A stretch of DNA of 64,000 nucleotides from Mycolicibacterium poriferae (lineage in GTDB: Bacteria; Actinomycetota; Actinomycetes; Mycobacteriales; Mycobacteriaceae), in assembly GCF_010728325.1 (NCBI RefSeq), contig NZ_AP022570.1, positions 2,790,001-2,854,000 on the forward strand, written 5' to 3'. Positions 9,314-18,721 of this stretch are shown here, one piece after another. Under the pieces are notes generated by a model that was not told the origin of the DNA, searched no databases, and was given only the letters and a program-made list of their open reading frames with translations. Made by a program: the position numbers and the translations under genes. The stretch's first letter is position 1. Every line of letters begins with the position of its first letter.

Positions 9314-10576
9314 GTGACCGACACCGTCGCCGATGTGTCCGAGGACACCGGCACCGTCATGCTTGCCGCGCGTCCGCAGCCGCTGGGTGCGTTCGGCCTT
9401 CCCGCCGGATACCTGCTCATCCCGGCGGGCCGGGACACCGAAGCCGCCCGAGCCGCGCTGGTCGATGGGCGGCTCCCCGAGCAGTGGCCGGATCGGCTCG
9501 AGGCGTACCGCCACGCTCTCGCCGGTGATCGGGACGGCGCCCTGCACGCGCTGACCGGCGACGACCCGGTCTCGCGCTACAACAGATTCGTTCTCGATCC
9601 CGACCAGGCCGACCCCGCCGCGATCCGTGCCGACCTCGGAGAGTTCGCCGTGCTGGTCGACGTGGTGCTTTTCGCCCTGGGGCGCACCGACTCCGCACCC
9701 GAGCTCGATGGGCACGACGGAGAAGTCGCCGCGGTCGTGCTCGCCGCGCAAGCCTCGGCGGCGCTGGCTGACGGCAACCCTGCCGCGGCGGTGCCGCTGC
9801 TCGACCGCGCCGCCGAACTCGCGAGACCGGTGGGCAGGCCGCTGGCCGGTGTGCTCGCCGGTGCGGCGGCCGGGGTCTGCCGCGACGTCGAGGACCCCTC
9901 CGCGCTGCAACGTCTCGAGCGGGCCCTGAGTCTGCTCGAGGACGCCGATGCGTTGCGAGTCGCGCGCGCTGAATTGCATGTGAGTGCAGCAGGAGTCCTT
10001 CATGAGCAGGCAGCGCAGCGCCCCGAACTGCTGCCCGCGGCGGTCCCGCACTACCACTCCGCGCTGCAGTTGATCCGGCGTGACGACGCGCCCCTGCTGT
10101 GGGCGTCCGCGCACGCCGACCTGGCCACCGCCTACCTGACCATGCCGATGGTGGAAGCCTCCAGCCAATTGAGGTTGGGTATCGCCGCGCAATCGCTGCG
10201 GCAGGCGCTGACCGTGTTCACCCGGGACGAGCATCCGCAACGCTGGGCCAGCGTGCAGCTGAACCTGGCCAACTCGATGGTCTACACCCCCTCCAAACAC
10301 CGGCAGGACAACCTGGTCGAGGCTGTCGAGATCTATGAAGCGGTGCTGCAGTCGCGCGACCGCGACGGCGATCCGCTGGGCCGCGCCCGGGTGCTGGCGA
10401 ATCAGGGCAACGTTCTCGCGCATCTGGGCCTGTTCGACCAGGCCAAAGCGAAGCTCTACGAGGCCCGGTTCCTGTTCGAGGACGGCGGCGACACCGATTC
10501 GGTACGCACCGTCCGCGACATCCTGGACGAGGTGGCCCGCCAGACGGTGCTCGATCGCGGCGAGGAGGCACCGTGA
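9314..10576 (+). CDS. Tetratricopeptide-repeat protein of the hydrogenase operon
   Basis: A 420-residue soluble protein starting at GTG with GGGAGGG just upstream. The C-terminal half (about 170-410) is an array of helical hairpins in TPR style: PHYHSALQLIRRDDAPLLWA, AQSLRQALTVFTRDEHPQRW, VEAVEIYEAVLQSRDRDGDP and AKAKLYEARFLFEDGGDTDS. The N-terminal 160 residues lack clear motifs. TPR proteins are binding platforms, so this may bring maturation factors or subunits together; no partner is known to me. It overlaps the NifU-Rieske gene by four bases (GTGA). Confidence 0.82.
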   Translation: MTDTVADVSEDTGTVMLAARPQPLGAFGLPAGYLLIPAGRDTEAARAALVDGRLPEQWPDRLEAYRHALAGDRDGALHALTGDDPVSRYNRFVLDPDQADPAAIRADLGEFAVLVDVVLFALGRTDSAPELDGHDGEVAAVVLAAQASAALADGNPAAAVPLLDRAAELARPVGRPLAGVLAGAAAGVCRDVEDPSALQRLERALSLLEDADALRVARAELHVSAAGVLHEQAAQRPELLPAAVPHYHSALQLIRRDDAPLLWASAHADLATAYLTMPMVEASSQLRLGIAAQSLRQALTVFTRDEHPQRWASVQLNLANSMVYTPSKHRQDNLVEAVEIYEAVLQSRDRDGDPLGRARVLANQGNVLAHLGLFDQAKAKLYEARFLFEDGGDTDSVRTVRDILDEVARQTVLDRGEEAP

Positions 10577-11433
10577 CCGACCTGCAGGAAGGGGCCGACC
10601 TCGAGACGTTGGCGCGCCGCGTCGACGACGCGCTGGCCGCCGTCGCCGGACTGGATCCCGCCGCCCGCACAGCCGCCGAAGAGCTCAGGGCCGCGCTGGA
10701 GGAGATCCACCGGGCCGGGCTGGTCACCATCGTGACGCGAATGCGCGCCGACGACGCGGCGCGGCCGCTGTTGTTCGACCTCGTCGACGACCCGGTGGTG
10801 CGCATGCTGCTCACGCTGCACGGCATCATCCGCCCCGACCCGGTCACCCTGGCTGAACGGGCGCTGGCCGCGGTACGTCCCCAACTGCACAGTCACGGCG
10901 GCGACGTCACGCTCGACCGTGTCGCCGACGGCGTCGCGTTCGTTCGTCTGGAAGGCGCGTGCAACGGCTGCTCGATGTCCTCGGTCACGCTCCGCGAACT
11001 GGTGGAGAGTGCGCTGCTGCAGGCGGTTCCGGCGATCAGCGCGGTCGAGGTACTCCCCAACGAGCCCACGCCGACGATCATTCCGATCGAGTCGGTGTCG
11101 TTCCGCCGCGCCGCCGACCCGGAGGCCGAGGGCTGGGTGCGGGTGGCCCGCGCCGACGCGGTCCCGGTCGGCGAGGTCAGTGTGCACGGCTCCGATGTCC
11201 TCGTCGTCAATGTCGATCAGCGGCTGTCGGCCTACCGCAACGAATGTGCTCACGAGGCACTGCCCTTGGACAATGCCGTGTTGGATGTCTCGGCCGGGAC
11301 ACTGACCTGTCCGTGGCACGGGTTCTGTTACGACGCGTCGTCTGGGGAATGTCTGTCCGCCCCCGGTGTGCAGCTCGAGCAACTGCCGCTGCGGGTCGAG
11401 GATGGAGATGTCTGGGTGCGGGTCGGCCCGTGA
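10573..11433 (+). CDS. NifU-like / Rieske [2Fe-2S] fusion protein
   Basis: A 286-residue fusion. Residues 90-165 match the NifU C-terminal domain, with the cluster-binding pair Cys130-N-G-Cys133 in GACNGCSMSS. Residues 185-285 form a Rieske-type ferredoxin with both ligand boxes, C225-A-H227 and C246-P-W-H249 (TLTCPWHGFCYD). The first 85 residues are helical and unassigned. NifU domains pass on Fe-S clusters and Rieske domains move electrons, so the protein could supply clusters to HucS or take electrons from it; which one is unknown. It is coupled by four-base overlaps on both sides. Confidence 0.88.
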   Translation: MTDLQEGADLETLARRVDDALAAVAGLDPAARTAAEELRAALEEIHRAGLVTIVTRMRADDAARPLLFDLVDDPVVRMLLTLHGIIRPDPVTLAERALAAVRPQLHSHGGDVTLDRVADGVAFVRLEGACNGCSMSSVTLRELVESALLQAVPAISAVEVLPNEPTPTIIPIESVSFRRAADPEAEGWVRVARADAVPVGEVSVHGSDVLVVNVDQRLSAYRNECAHEALPLDNAVLDVSAGTLTCPWHGFCYDASSGECLSAPGVQLEQLPLRVEDGDVWVRVGP

Positions 11434-12638
11434 GCCGGTATACCGTGCGCCACAGCGTGAATGGCCGTGCAGGTGGAAGGACGGGGGCTGCCGGCGCGCT
11501 TGGCGTGCTGACCGATGAGCACAGCGGTGGATGGGAGCCTCGTACCTGGCTGGGCGCGCCCGCGCCCGGCGGGTTGGCGCTGCCGCAGGCGTCCCCGAGC
11601 ATGGCCTGGATGTATTCGCCGCGCGGGGTCTTCATCGACGACTCTCATGTGGTGGTGGCGGACTCCGGCAACCATCGGGTGCTGATATGGCACGGTGTCC
11701 CCGAGTCCGACGAGCAGCCGGCCGATGTGGTCCTCGGTCAGCCCGACGGGACGTCGGAAGGACGGGCCGCTGGTGGGCGGGGCCCAGAGCGGGGGATGAA
11801 CCTCCCCACTGGAGTAGCCGTCGTCGGTGGACGTCTGATCGTGGCCGACGCGTGGCATCACCGCATCCTGGTGTGGGACGAGGTGCCGCAGCGCAACGAC
11901 GTGGCACCAGATGTCGTTCTCGGGCAGCCGGATTCGAGTGCCGTCCAGCCCAATGCGGGTCGGGAGTGTTCCGCGTCGACGCTGTACTGGCCGTTCGGAT
12001 TCGCAATGCTGGGGCCACGGTTCTGGGTGGCCGACACCGGTAACCGCCGGGTACTGGGTTGGTCCGGCGGAATTCCCGAGCCGGGAGAGCCCGCCGACAT
12101 CGTGCTGGGCCAACCCGGCGAGCATGCGCGGGGGGAAAACCGCGGCGAGGCTGTCGGGCCGGCCAGTTTCCGGTGGCCGCACGCGGTCACCGGCGCCGAC
12201 GAATTGCTGCTGGTCGCCGATGCCGGCGATCACCGGGTGCTCGGTTGGTCACCGCATCCCGGCGGTGACGCACCGGCTGATTCAGTCCTTGGGCAGCAGG
12301 ACTTCTCGTCGGCCGACGAGTGGCCGTACGGCCCCCACAGCGGGGACCGGTTCCGGTTTCCCTACGCGGTCGGGCTTGATCAGGGCCGGCTCGCGGTCGC
12401 CGACACCGCCAACAACCGGGTGCTGCTGTGGGATGAGCTGCCCTCGGAGCCGCTGGGTGGGCGGCCCGCCGACCACGTGCTTGCCCAACCGGATTTCAGC
12501 TCCAACGGAGAGAACCGGTGGGCGCTGGTCGGCCGTGACACGCTGTGCTGGCCCTACGGGCTGAGCCTGCACGGTGACCGCTTGGCGATCGCCGACTCAG
12601 GCAACAACCGCGTCATGGTGTGGGAGCGGCGCCGATGA
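11430..12638 (+). CDS. NHL-repeat six-bladed propeller protein of the hydrogenase operon
   Basis: A 402-residue protein from a GTG that overlaps the NifU-Rieske stop as GTGA. The same frame is open further upstream (to 10959), but that part runs through the conserved NifU-Rieske coding frame and is rejected. Six repeats follow one pattern: ADSGNHRVLIWHGVP, ADAWHHRILVWDEVP, ADTGNRRVLGWSGG, ADAGDHRVLGWSPHP, ADTANNRVLLWDELP and ADSGNNRVMVWERR; the first five each lead into VLGQP or a close variant, and the sixth ends the protein. This predicts one closed six-bladed beta-propeller. There is no signal peptide. The role is unknown; a docking surface for the hydrogenase is plausible. Confidence 0.85.
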   Translation: MSRYTVRHSVNGRAGGRTGAAGALGVLTDEHSGGWEPRTWLGAPAPGGLALPQASPSMAWMYSPRGVFIDDSHVVVADSGNHRVLIWHGVPESDEQPADVVLGQPDGTSEGRAAGGRGPERGMNLPTGVAVVGGRLIVADAWHHRILVWDEVPQRNDVAPDVVLGQPDSSAVQPNAGRECSASTLYWPFGFAMLGPRFWVADTGNRRVLGWSGGIPEPGEPADIVLGQPGEHARGENRGEAVGPASFRWPHAVTGADELLLVADAGDHRVLGWSPHPGGDAPADSVLGQQDFSSADEWPYGPHSGDRFRFPYAVGLDQGRLAVADTANNRVLLWDELPSEPLGGRPADHVLAQPDFSSNGENRWALVGRDTLCWPYGLSLHGDRLAIADSGNNRVMVWERRR

Positions 12639-13462
12639 GGCCCCGCATCGTCCAGACCGACGACCAGATCGGATTCGCGTGGGCGACGGTCGACGGGCAG
12701 CCGACGTCGCTGCTGGAGCTCGTCGAGGCCGACGAGGAACCGGACCGGCTGGCGGCCACCCACCTGTCCGCACTGGACGACGCCCTCATCGATGCGGCGC
12801 GCCGGTTCGGCGACGTACTCGGGGGTGGACGGCGGCCGTCACCGGTCGAGCGTGACGTGCTCGCCGAGCTGTACTGCAGCCTCGACCGGCTGTGCCTGGA
12901 TTACGCGCGGGCCGCCGACAGTGTGGGGTTGGTGCCGGACGTGCGCGCCGGACAGATCGTCGGCACCGCCGCGCTGATGTCGATCCTGGCCCGCCAACCG
13001 CTGGGGCTGCTGGGCCCCGCGCCCCTCGACGGCGAGCTCGACGAGCCGACACTCGGGGTGGTGGGCGGCTTCGGCGACATGGTGCAGGTTGATCCGGCCC
13101 GCCCCTGGAAGGGCGGACGGTGGGTGCTGCGCACCGAGGACGGCGCGCGGCTACCGCTGACTCTGGCGATGCTGTTGTTCGACAGTTCGGGAGTGAACCG
13201 GGAGGCCGCCCGCCGCGAACACAGTGAAGCGCTGGCGAGGGTCACCGCAGCTGCAGGCGAGGCTGAGGCCGATCGGTTCGACGTCGCCTGCGCGTTGGAC
13301 TGGCTGCTCTACGACTGGCTGATGGCGCACCGCGTGGACGCCGACAGCGCCGAGATCGTGATCCCGAAGGGCCGGGAAGACGATGCCGCCGTCGTCGTGG
13401 CAGCAGTGGCGGCCTCGGTCGCCGCCCGGGCGGCATTCGACCCCGCGCTGGGCGGCCAGTAG
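12635..13462 (+). CDS. Hypothetical protein ending the hydrogenase operon
   Basis: A 275-residue soluble protein whose ATG overlaps the propeller stop (ATGA); a GTG 15 bases upstream is less likely. No domain is recognised. Visible features are an acidic N-terminal third, a central segment rich in Gly-Leu (QPLGLLGPAPLDGELDEP, VVGGFGDMVQ) and a long helical C-terminal part (EARRREH-like and DWLLYDWLMAHRVDAD). It has very few cysteines, so it is not an obvious Fe-S protein. It is the last gene of the unit; a secreted-protein gene follows on the other strand after 60 bases. Confidence 0.75.
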   Translation: MRPRIVQTDDQIGFAWATVDGQPTSLLELVEADEEPDRLAATHLSALDDALIDAARRFGDVLGGGRRPSPVERDVLAELYCSLDRLCLDYARAADSVGLVPDVRAGQIVGTAALMSILARQPLGLLGPAPLDGELDEPTLGVVGGFGDMVQVDPARPWKGGRWVLRTEDGARLPLTLAMLLFDSSGVNREAARREHSEALARVTAAAGEAEADRFDVACALDWLLYDWLMAHRVDADSAEIVIPKGREDDAAVVVAAVAASVAARAAFDPALGGQ

Positions 13463-13522
13463 GCGGCCGTACATCGCAGGCTCAGGGGGCGTGGTAAACC
13501 TCGGGTGGCGCAGACCGCGGGC

Positions 13523-13912
13523 TCAGGGGAGCGTCGTCAATGTGACGTTGTGCAGCGCGATCGCTACATCAGTGGGCAGGATGTCCACGAACGTGGGAGC
13601 ATCGCGCTGCGCGGCGCCCGTGCCGATGATGTTGCCCGGAGACGTTCCCGCACAGGGAAAATCACTGCAGCGTAGCCAGAATCCCGGTGGGCTCTGGTAG
13701 GGCTGCATGCTCGGCGACTGGTCCACTCGGTAGCGCCCGGGCGGGATGAAGGACGTCGCCCACCCCTCTCGCGGCTGAGTTGTCACGCCGAAAACCCCGT
13801 TGCTTCCGTACACCGGTACGGCAGCGGCCGGCGCCGCGGCGAACAGCGCAGCGGTGAGCACGCCGGCTCCCAGAACGGAAAACGACCTCGGCCACCGGTC
13901 ATCAGTACGCAT
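13523..13912 (-). CDS. Small secreted protein, unknown function
   Basis: A 129-residue protein with a clear Sec signal peptide: basic start (MRTDDRWPR), hydrophobic core VLGAGVLTAALFAAAPAAA and a probable cut after Ala-Ala-Ala near residue 31. The mature part of about 98 residues has two cysteines in WLRCSDFPCAG, likely a disulfide, and a turn-rich region (FIPPGRYRVDQSPSMQPY). Short secreted proteins of this style are common in mycobacteria; I do not recognise a named family. It stands alone, 20 bases downstream of the DUF222/HNH gene on the same strand. Confidence 0.72.
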   Translation of the reverse strand: MRTDDRWPRSFSVLGAGVLTAALFAAAPAAAVPVYGSNGVFGVTTQPREGWATSFIPPGRYRVDQSPSMQPYQSPPGFWLRCSDFPCAGTSPGNIIGTGAAQRDAPTFVDILPTDVAIALHNVTLTTLP

Positions 13913-13932
13913 GTCCTCGAGGTTAGCCGCGG

Positions 13933-15537
13933 CTACGGGTCGTCGTCCGCGTCTTCACCGTTCGTGCCCTCGCTTCCCGCGCCTTTATCGTCGCGCCCTG
14001 CGCCTTCGTCGGGGATGAGGTAGCGCTCGGGGTGGTGGTAGTTGTTGATGCGGGCTTGGCCGGTGCCGAGGGCTGGGGGTGGGTGCCATTCGGTGCGGCC
14101 GTCGGGGCGTTTGCGGGTGGTCCAGCCGCCGTGGGTGGCGGCGCGGTTGTCGGGGCCGCAGGCGAGGGTGAGGTCGTTGATGTTGGTGTGGCCGTTGTTG
14201 TTCCAGTCGGCGACGGCGTGGTGGGCTTGGGTGTGGTAGCCGGGGGCGGTGCAGCCGGGGCGGGTGCAGCCGCGGTCGCGGTTGAGCAGCACGATGCGTT
14301 GGGCGGCGGTGGCGAGGCGTTTGGTGCGGCCGAGGTAGAGCGCTTCGTTGGTGTGTTCGTCGTAGACGGCGAGGTAGTGGTGGGCGGGGGTGGCCATGCG
14401 GATGAGGTCGGCCATGGGTAGCAGGGTGCCGCCGGCGGTGACGGCGTGGCTGGCGCGGCCTCCCAGACGTGGGCCCATGCCCGTGACGTCGACGCCGGCG
14501 GCGCGGCTGAGTTCTTGCAGGGTGGTGGAGACGATGACGGTGACGGGCAGTCCGTTGTGGGTGCCGAGTTGGTCGGAGGACAGCAGCATGCGGGTCATGG
14601 CCAGGAAGGCGTCGTGGTTGCGTTGGGCGGTGCTGCGGGTGTCGCGGCCGGTGTGAGGGCGCGTCGGTTCCTCGGCTGCTTCGTCGCTGGCGCTGGGCGG
14701 GGGTCCGCCGGGATGGGTGTTGGCGCCGGCCTGTTGACCTGTTGGTTCCTGCGGGCTGCTGCTGCTGTTGTCGGTTTCGGTTTCGGTGCCGGCTGCGGTA
14801 TCGGCGGGGTCGCTGTTGCCGGGGCTCTGATTGTCGGAATGGGGTGTTCCGGGGGCGGCGAGTTTGGCGGCGAGGGCGTCCCAGCAGGCGCGGGCTTCGG
14901 GGGTGAGGTAGCCCGAGATTCTGCTCATGCCGTCGGCTTGTTGGCGTCCGATGGTCAGTCCGCGTTTGCGGTGTCGTTCTTTCTCGTCGGGCACGGGGCC
15001 GTCGGGGTCGAGGGTCAGGGCCAGTCGTTGGGCGGCTTGGCGGAGTTGGTCGGGGTCCAGCCCGCAGGCCGAGCGGGCGAGTTGGGTTTCGGCGTCGGCG
15101 CGGGTGCCGACGTCGATCCAGTGGGGCAGGGTGCGGAAGAACTCGGCGATGGTGTCCAGGTGAGCGGGTCCGATGCGGCCCTGGGCTTGAGCGGCGGCGA
15201 CGTGATTCCAGTGTGGGGGCAGGGGTTGGCCGTCGAGGGAGCGGCGGGGGCCGAGCATTTGGGTGTCGCGGATGGTGCGGGCGGCTTCGGTTTTGGACAG
15301 GCGCAGGGCGATGGTGAGGATTTCTTCCCAGGATTTGGCGCCCAGGGTTTGGGGTTCGGTTTCGGTCATCAGCCGGGCCAGGATGGGGTGTTCGACCGCG
15401 GGGAGGGACCAGCTCAGGGTTGTGATGTCGTTGAGCAGGGCGATCAGTTCGGGATGGGTGAGAGTGTCGATGGGTGCGGCGGCCAGCTCGGCGATGCCGG
15501 CGCGGATCGCGGCGACTGCGCTGCCCACTTCACTCAT
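13933..15537 (-). CDS. DUF222 / HNH endonuclease-domain protein (13E12 type)
   Basis: A 534-residue member of the mycobacterial 13E12 repeat family. The N-terminal two thirds is DUF222; a low-complexity linker (about 235-305) rich in Ser, Gly, Pro and Thr follows, and the C-terminal part (about 425-490) holds an HNH nuclease motif with CTRPGC, the pair AHHAVADWNNNG and the later LACGPDNRAATHGGW. A perfect LexA box covers the -10 box just before its start, so it should respond to DNA damage, as reported for several family members. Its cellular function is not established. The acidic GTNGEDADDDP end is variable in the family. Confidence 0.9.
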   Translation of the reverse strand: MSEVGSAVAAIRAGIAELAAAPIDTLTHPELIALLNDITTLSWSLPAVEHPILARLMTETEPQTLGAKSWEEILTIALRLSKTEAARTIRDTQMLGPRRSLDGQPLPPHWNHVAAAQAQGRIGPAHLDTIAEFFRTLPHWIDVGTRADAETQLARSACGLDPDQLRQAAQRLALTLDPDGPVPDEKERHRKRGLTIGRQQADGMSRISGYLTPEARACWDALAAKLAAPGTPHSDNQSPGNSDPADTAAGTETETDNSSSSPQEPTGQQAGANTHPGGPPPSASDEAAEEPTRPHTGRDTRSTAQRNHDAFLAMTRMLLSSDQLGTHNGLPVTVIVSTTLQELSRAAGVDVTGMGPRLGGRASHAVTAGGTLLPMADLIRMATPAHHYLAVYDEHTNEALYLGRTKRLATAAQRIVLLNRDRGCTRPGCTAPGYHTQAHHAVADWNNNGHTNINDLTLACGPDNRAATHGGWTTRKRPDGRTEWHPPPALGTGQARINNYHHPERYLIPDEGAGRDDKGAGSEGTNGEDADDDP

Positions 15538-15540
15538 GTA

Positions 15541-15556
15541 TCGAACAGTAGTTCGA
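15541..15556. promoter_or_regulatory. Perfect LexA (SOS) box of the DUF222/HNH gene
   Basis: TCGAACAGTAGTTCGA is a perfect TCGAAC-N4-GTTCGA palindrome 3 bases before the start codon. The minus-strand -10 box TACTGT (15545-15550) lies inside it, 7 bases from the ATG, so bound LexA would directly block the promoter. Confidence 0.88.
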
Positions 15557-15650
15557 CACTCTGACAGATCCGGCCGCAGATGTGACCACAGAAACCACAG
15601 TGACGAAAGAGATTTCAGAGGTCACCCCGAGCGGGACTGACCGCGGACGT

Positions 15651-15656
15651 TAGGGT
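15651..15656 (+). promoter_or_regulatory. -10 box of dapB (leaderless)
   Basis: TAGGGT is followed by six bases and then the dapB ATG, so transcription should begin at or next to the start codon. No ribosome site is present. Confidence 0.62.
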
Positions 15657-15659
15657 TGA

Positions 15660-16866
<1,207 letters not shown>

Positions 16867-16867
<1 letters not shown>

Positions 16868-17319
16868 TGGCCCGTCTGCTGATCATTCACCACACACCGT
16901 CGCCACACTGTCAGGAGATGCTCGAGGCTGTTGTCGCCGGGGCGACCGACCCCGAGATCGAGGGAGTCGAGGTGATCCGGCGTCCGGCGCTCACGGTTGC
17001 GCCGGCTGAGATGCTCGACGCCGACGGCTACGTTCTGGGCACGCCGGCCAACCTGGGCTACATCAGCGGTGCGCTCAAGCATGCATTCGACACGTCGTAC
17101 TACCAGATCCTCGATGCCACCCAGGGGCGCCCGTTCGGGCTCTGGCTGCACGGCAACGAGGGAACCGAGGGCGCGCAACGCGCTGTGGACGGCATCACCG
17201 CAGGCCTGGGGTGGGTCAAGGCCTCCGACACCGTCGTGGTCGCAGGCAAGCCGAGCAAGACTGACCTCGAAGCGTGCTGGAACCTCGGGGGGACCGTCGC
17301 GGCACATCTGATGGGTTGA
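16867..17319 (+). CDS. Flavodoxin/NADPH-dependent FMN reductase-like protein
   Basis: A 150-residue protein with the flavodoxin-like fold pattern: LLIIHHTPSPHC for the phosphate-binding loop after strand 1, DGYVLGTPANLGYISG for the flavin-binding loop, a conserved LKHAFDTSYYQ and GLWLHGNEGTEGA. Such proteins bind FMN and pass electrons to unknown acceptors. Its start codon shares one base with the preceding stop, so it is part of the dapB unit. The substrate is unknown; the Rv2771c position in M. tuberculosis fits. Confidence 0.82.
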
Positions 17320-17382
17320 CAGCGCTCCGTCTGCCAATGCTGTGCGCAGGGGCGATTCGGAAGTCTTCCGCACCTGGCTCGG

Positions 17383-17388
17383 TACATT
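17383..17388 (+). promoter_or_regulatory. Possible -10 box before the 17475 gene
   Basis: TACATT lies in the 155-base gap between the flavodoxin-like gene and the small membrane protein gene, about 87 bases before the ATG. The rest of this gap shows no repeat or hairpin. Confidence 0.3.
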
Positions 17389-17474
17389 GCTCCTTGGCGC
17401 GGTCGTGCTCTCTTCACCATTGCCGGGGTCGTCGGCGCCACGCAGTTTCGCTGACCGCCCGACCAAGGAGTCTC

Positions 17475-17936
17475 ATGCCCGGTCTCGCCGAAATCGCACT
17501 CGCCGGAGCGCCTATCGCTGGAGGCGCGCTGCTGGGCGCAGCCGCGGGAAACATCAAGCCGCCCGACATCCGAGCGATCATCACCAAGGATCTCGACCTG
17601 CTCGACCGCATCCCCGCAGAACAAGTCGAGCGGCGTGCCCGGCTGCAGCGCAGCATCGATCAGCGCATCGACAGCCTCATCGATGCGACGGACAAGAGCC
17701 GGGAGCTCCGAGAAGCCGCGTCGCGCTACACCGGCTTCGGCGGCTGGAAAGACGTGCTGATCCTCGTCACCACGGTGCTGTTCACCATCATCTGGTGGCA
17801 CGTGGACCATGCCCGCACCAACTGGCTCTTGATGTTCCTTGTGCTCATCGCGGTGAACATTGCGGTGCTCGGTTACATCGTGCGCGATATCCGCAATGCA
17901 TTCGCGCGGGCCGGCAAGACGGGCCGACACGGGTAG
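17475..17936 (+). CDS. Small membrane protein, unknown function
   Basis: A 153-residue protein. AAGGAG seven bases before the ATG fixes the start, although the frame is open further upstream. After a short Gly-Ala stretch (GAPIAGGALLGAAAG) comes a charged helical segment (about 30-90, DRIPAEQVERRARLQRSI) that could be a coiled coil, then two membrane segments (about 96-114 and 119-138). A basic tail ends the protein. No family is recognised. It stands alone, with its stop four bases from the stop of the convergent hydrolase gene. Confidence 0.75.
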   Translation: MPGLAEIALAGAPIAGGALLGAAAGNIKPPDIRAIITKDLDLLDRIPAEQVERRARLQRSIDQRIDSLIDATDKSRELREAASRYTGFGGWKDVLILVTTVLFTIIWWHVDHARTNWLLMFLVLIAVNIAVLGYIVRDIRNAFARAGKTGRHG

Positions 17937-17940
17937 CCGC

Positions 17941-18678
17941 TCAGCCCAGATGGGCGGCGAAGAACGTCTGTGTCGCCTCCCAGTGGCGCTGAGCCGCCGC
18001 CTCGTCGTACGGCGCGTTGTCGGGGACTGCGAAGCCGTGCAACGCCGGGTACCACTCGATCGTGTGCCGTACCCCGGCTGCGGTCAGCGCCTTGTCCAGA
18101 GTTTCACCGTCCTGGGTGGTGAACGACCGATCGTCTTGGGCGGCGCCGACGTAGATGGCGGCGTGAATACGGTCGGCGAGCAGATGGGGGCTGGCTGGAT
18201 CGTCGGCGACCAGGCCGCCGCCGTGAAACGACATCGCTGCGGCGACCCGTTCGGGCAACCGGCCCGCCACCACCAGTGACGTCCGGCCGCCCATGCAGTA
18301 TCCGGTGGTGCCGAAGGCCTGGCCGCGCACTTCGGGGCGCGTGTCCAGATAGTCGAAGAAGGCGCTGGCGTCGGTGGTCATGCGTTCGGACGTCACCGAG
18401 GAGATCATCGCGAACAGCCGCTTGCGTTCGGCGTCGTCGGAGAACACCGTAGCCATCGAGAACGGCGCCCAGTCTCCCTCGCGGTAGTAGACGTCCGGGA
18501 CGAGCACCGCGTAGCCGTACCCGGCGAGCTCGTCGGCCATGGCCCGAAACGTCGGGCGCGCCCCACCGGCGTCCGGGTACATCACCACTGCGGGCCAGGG
18601 GCCCTCTCCGTCGGGCGTGTGCAGTGTGACGGGGCAGGAGCCGTCGGCCGTCGTGACGGTGTCGGAGATGCTCGGCAT
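17941..18678 (-). CDS. Dienelactone hydrolase family protein
   Basis: An alpha/beta hydrolase of 245 residues counted from the ATG that gives [10 protein letters not shown]; an in-frame upstream start at 18735 would run into the thyA promoter and is rejected. The nucleophile elbow is GYCMGG, with cysteine as in classical dienelactone hydrolases; ALHGFAVPD carries the catalytic histidine and YVGAAQDD the acid. The family hydrolyses cyclic lactones in aromatic breakdown or related esters; the substrate here is unknown. The gene is divergent from thyA, with 43 bases between the two starts. Confidence 0.88.
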   Translation of the reverse strand: MPSISDTVTTADGSCPVTLHTPDGEGPWPAVVMYPDAGGARPTFRAMADELAGYGYAVLVPDVYYREGDWAPFSMATVFSDDAERKRLFAMISSVTSERMTTDASAFFDYLDTRPEVRGQAFGTTGYCMGGRTSLVVAGRLPERVAAAMSFHGGGLVADDPASPHLLADRIHAAIYVGAAQDDRSFTTQDGETLDKALTAAGVRHTIEWYPALHGFAVPDNAPYDEAAAQRHWEATQTFFAAHLG

Positions 18679-18708
18679 GGGTTCCGTTCTACTCTCGGGC
18701 GGCCCACG

Positions 18709-18714
18709 TAAGCT
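18709..18714 (+). promoter_or_regulatory. -10 box of thyA (leaderless)
   Basis: TAAGCT lies seven bases before the GTG of thyA, with no ribosome site between. Confidence 0.55.
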
Positions 18715-18721
18715 AGGGCGC

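Noticed and set aside
10959-11429. Upstream extension of the NHL propeller gene
   Set aside because: It overlaps the conserved NifU-Rieske gene in another frame; the GTG overlapping that gene's stop is the normal coupled start.
13463-13522. Two copies of GGCTCAGGGG in the gap after the hydrogenase operon
   Set aside because: A single short direct repeat in GC-rich DNA is not enough to call an element.
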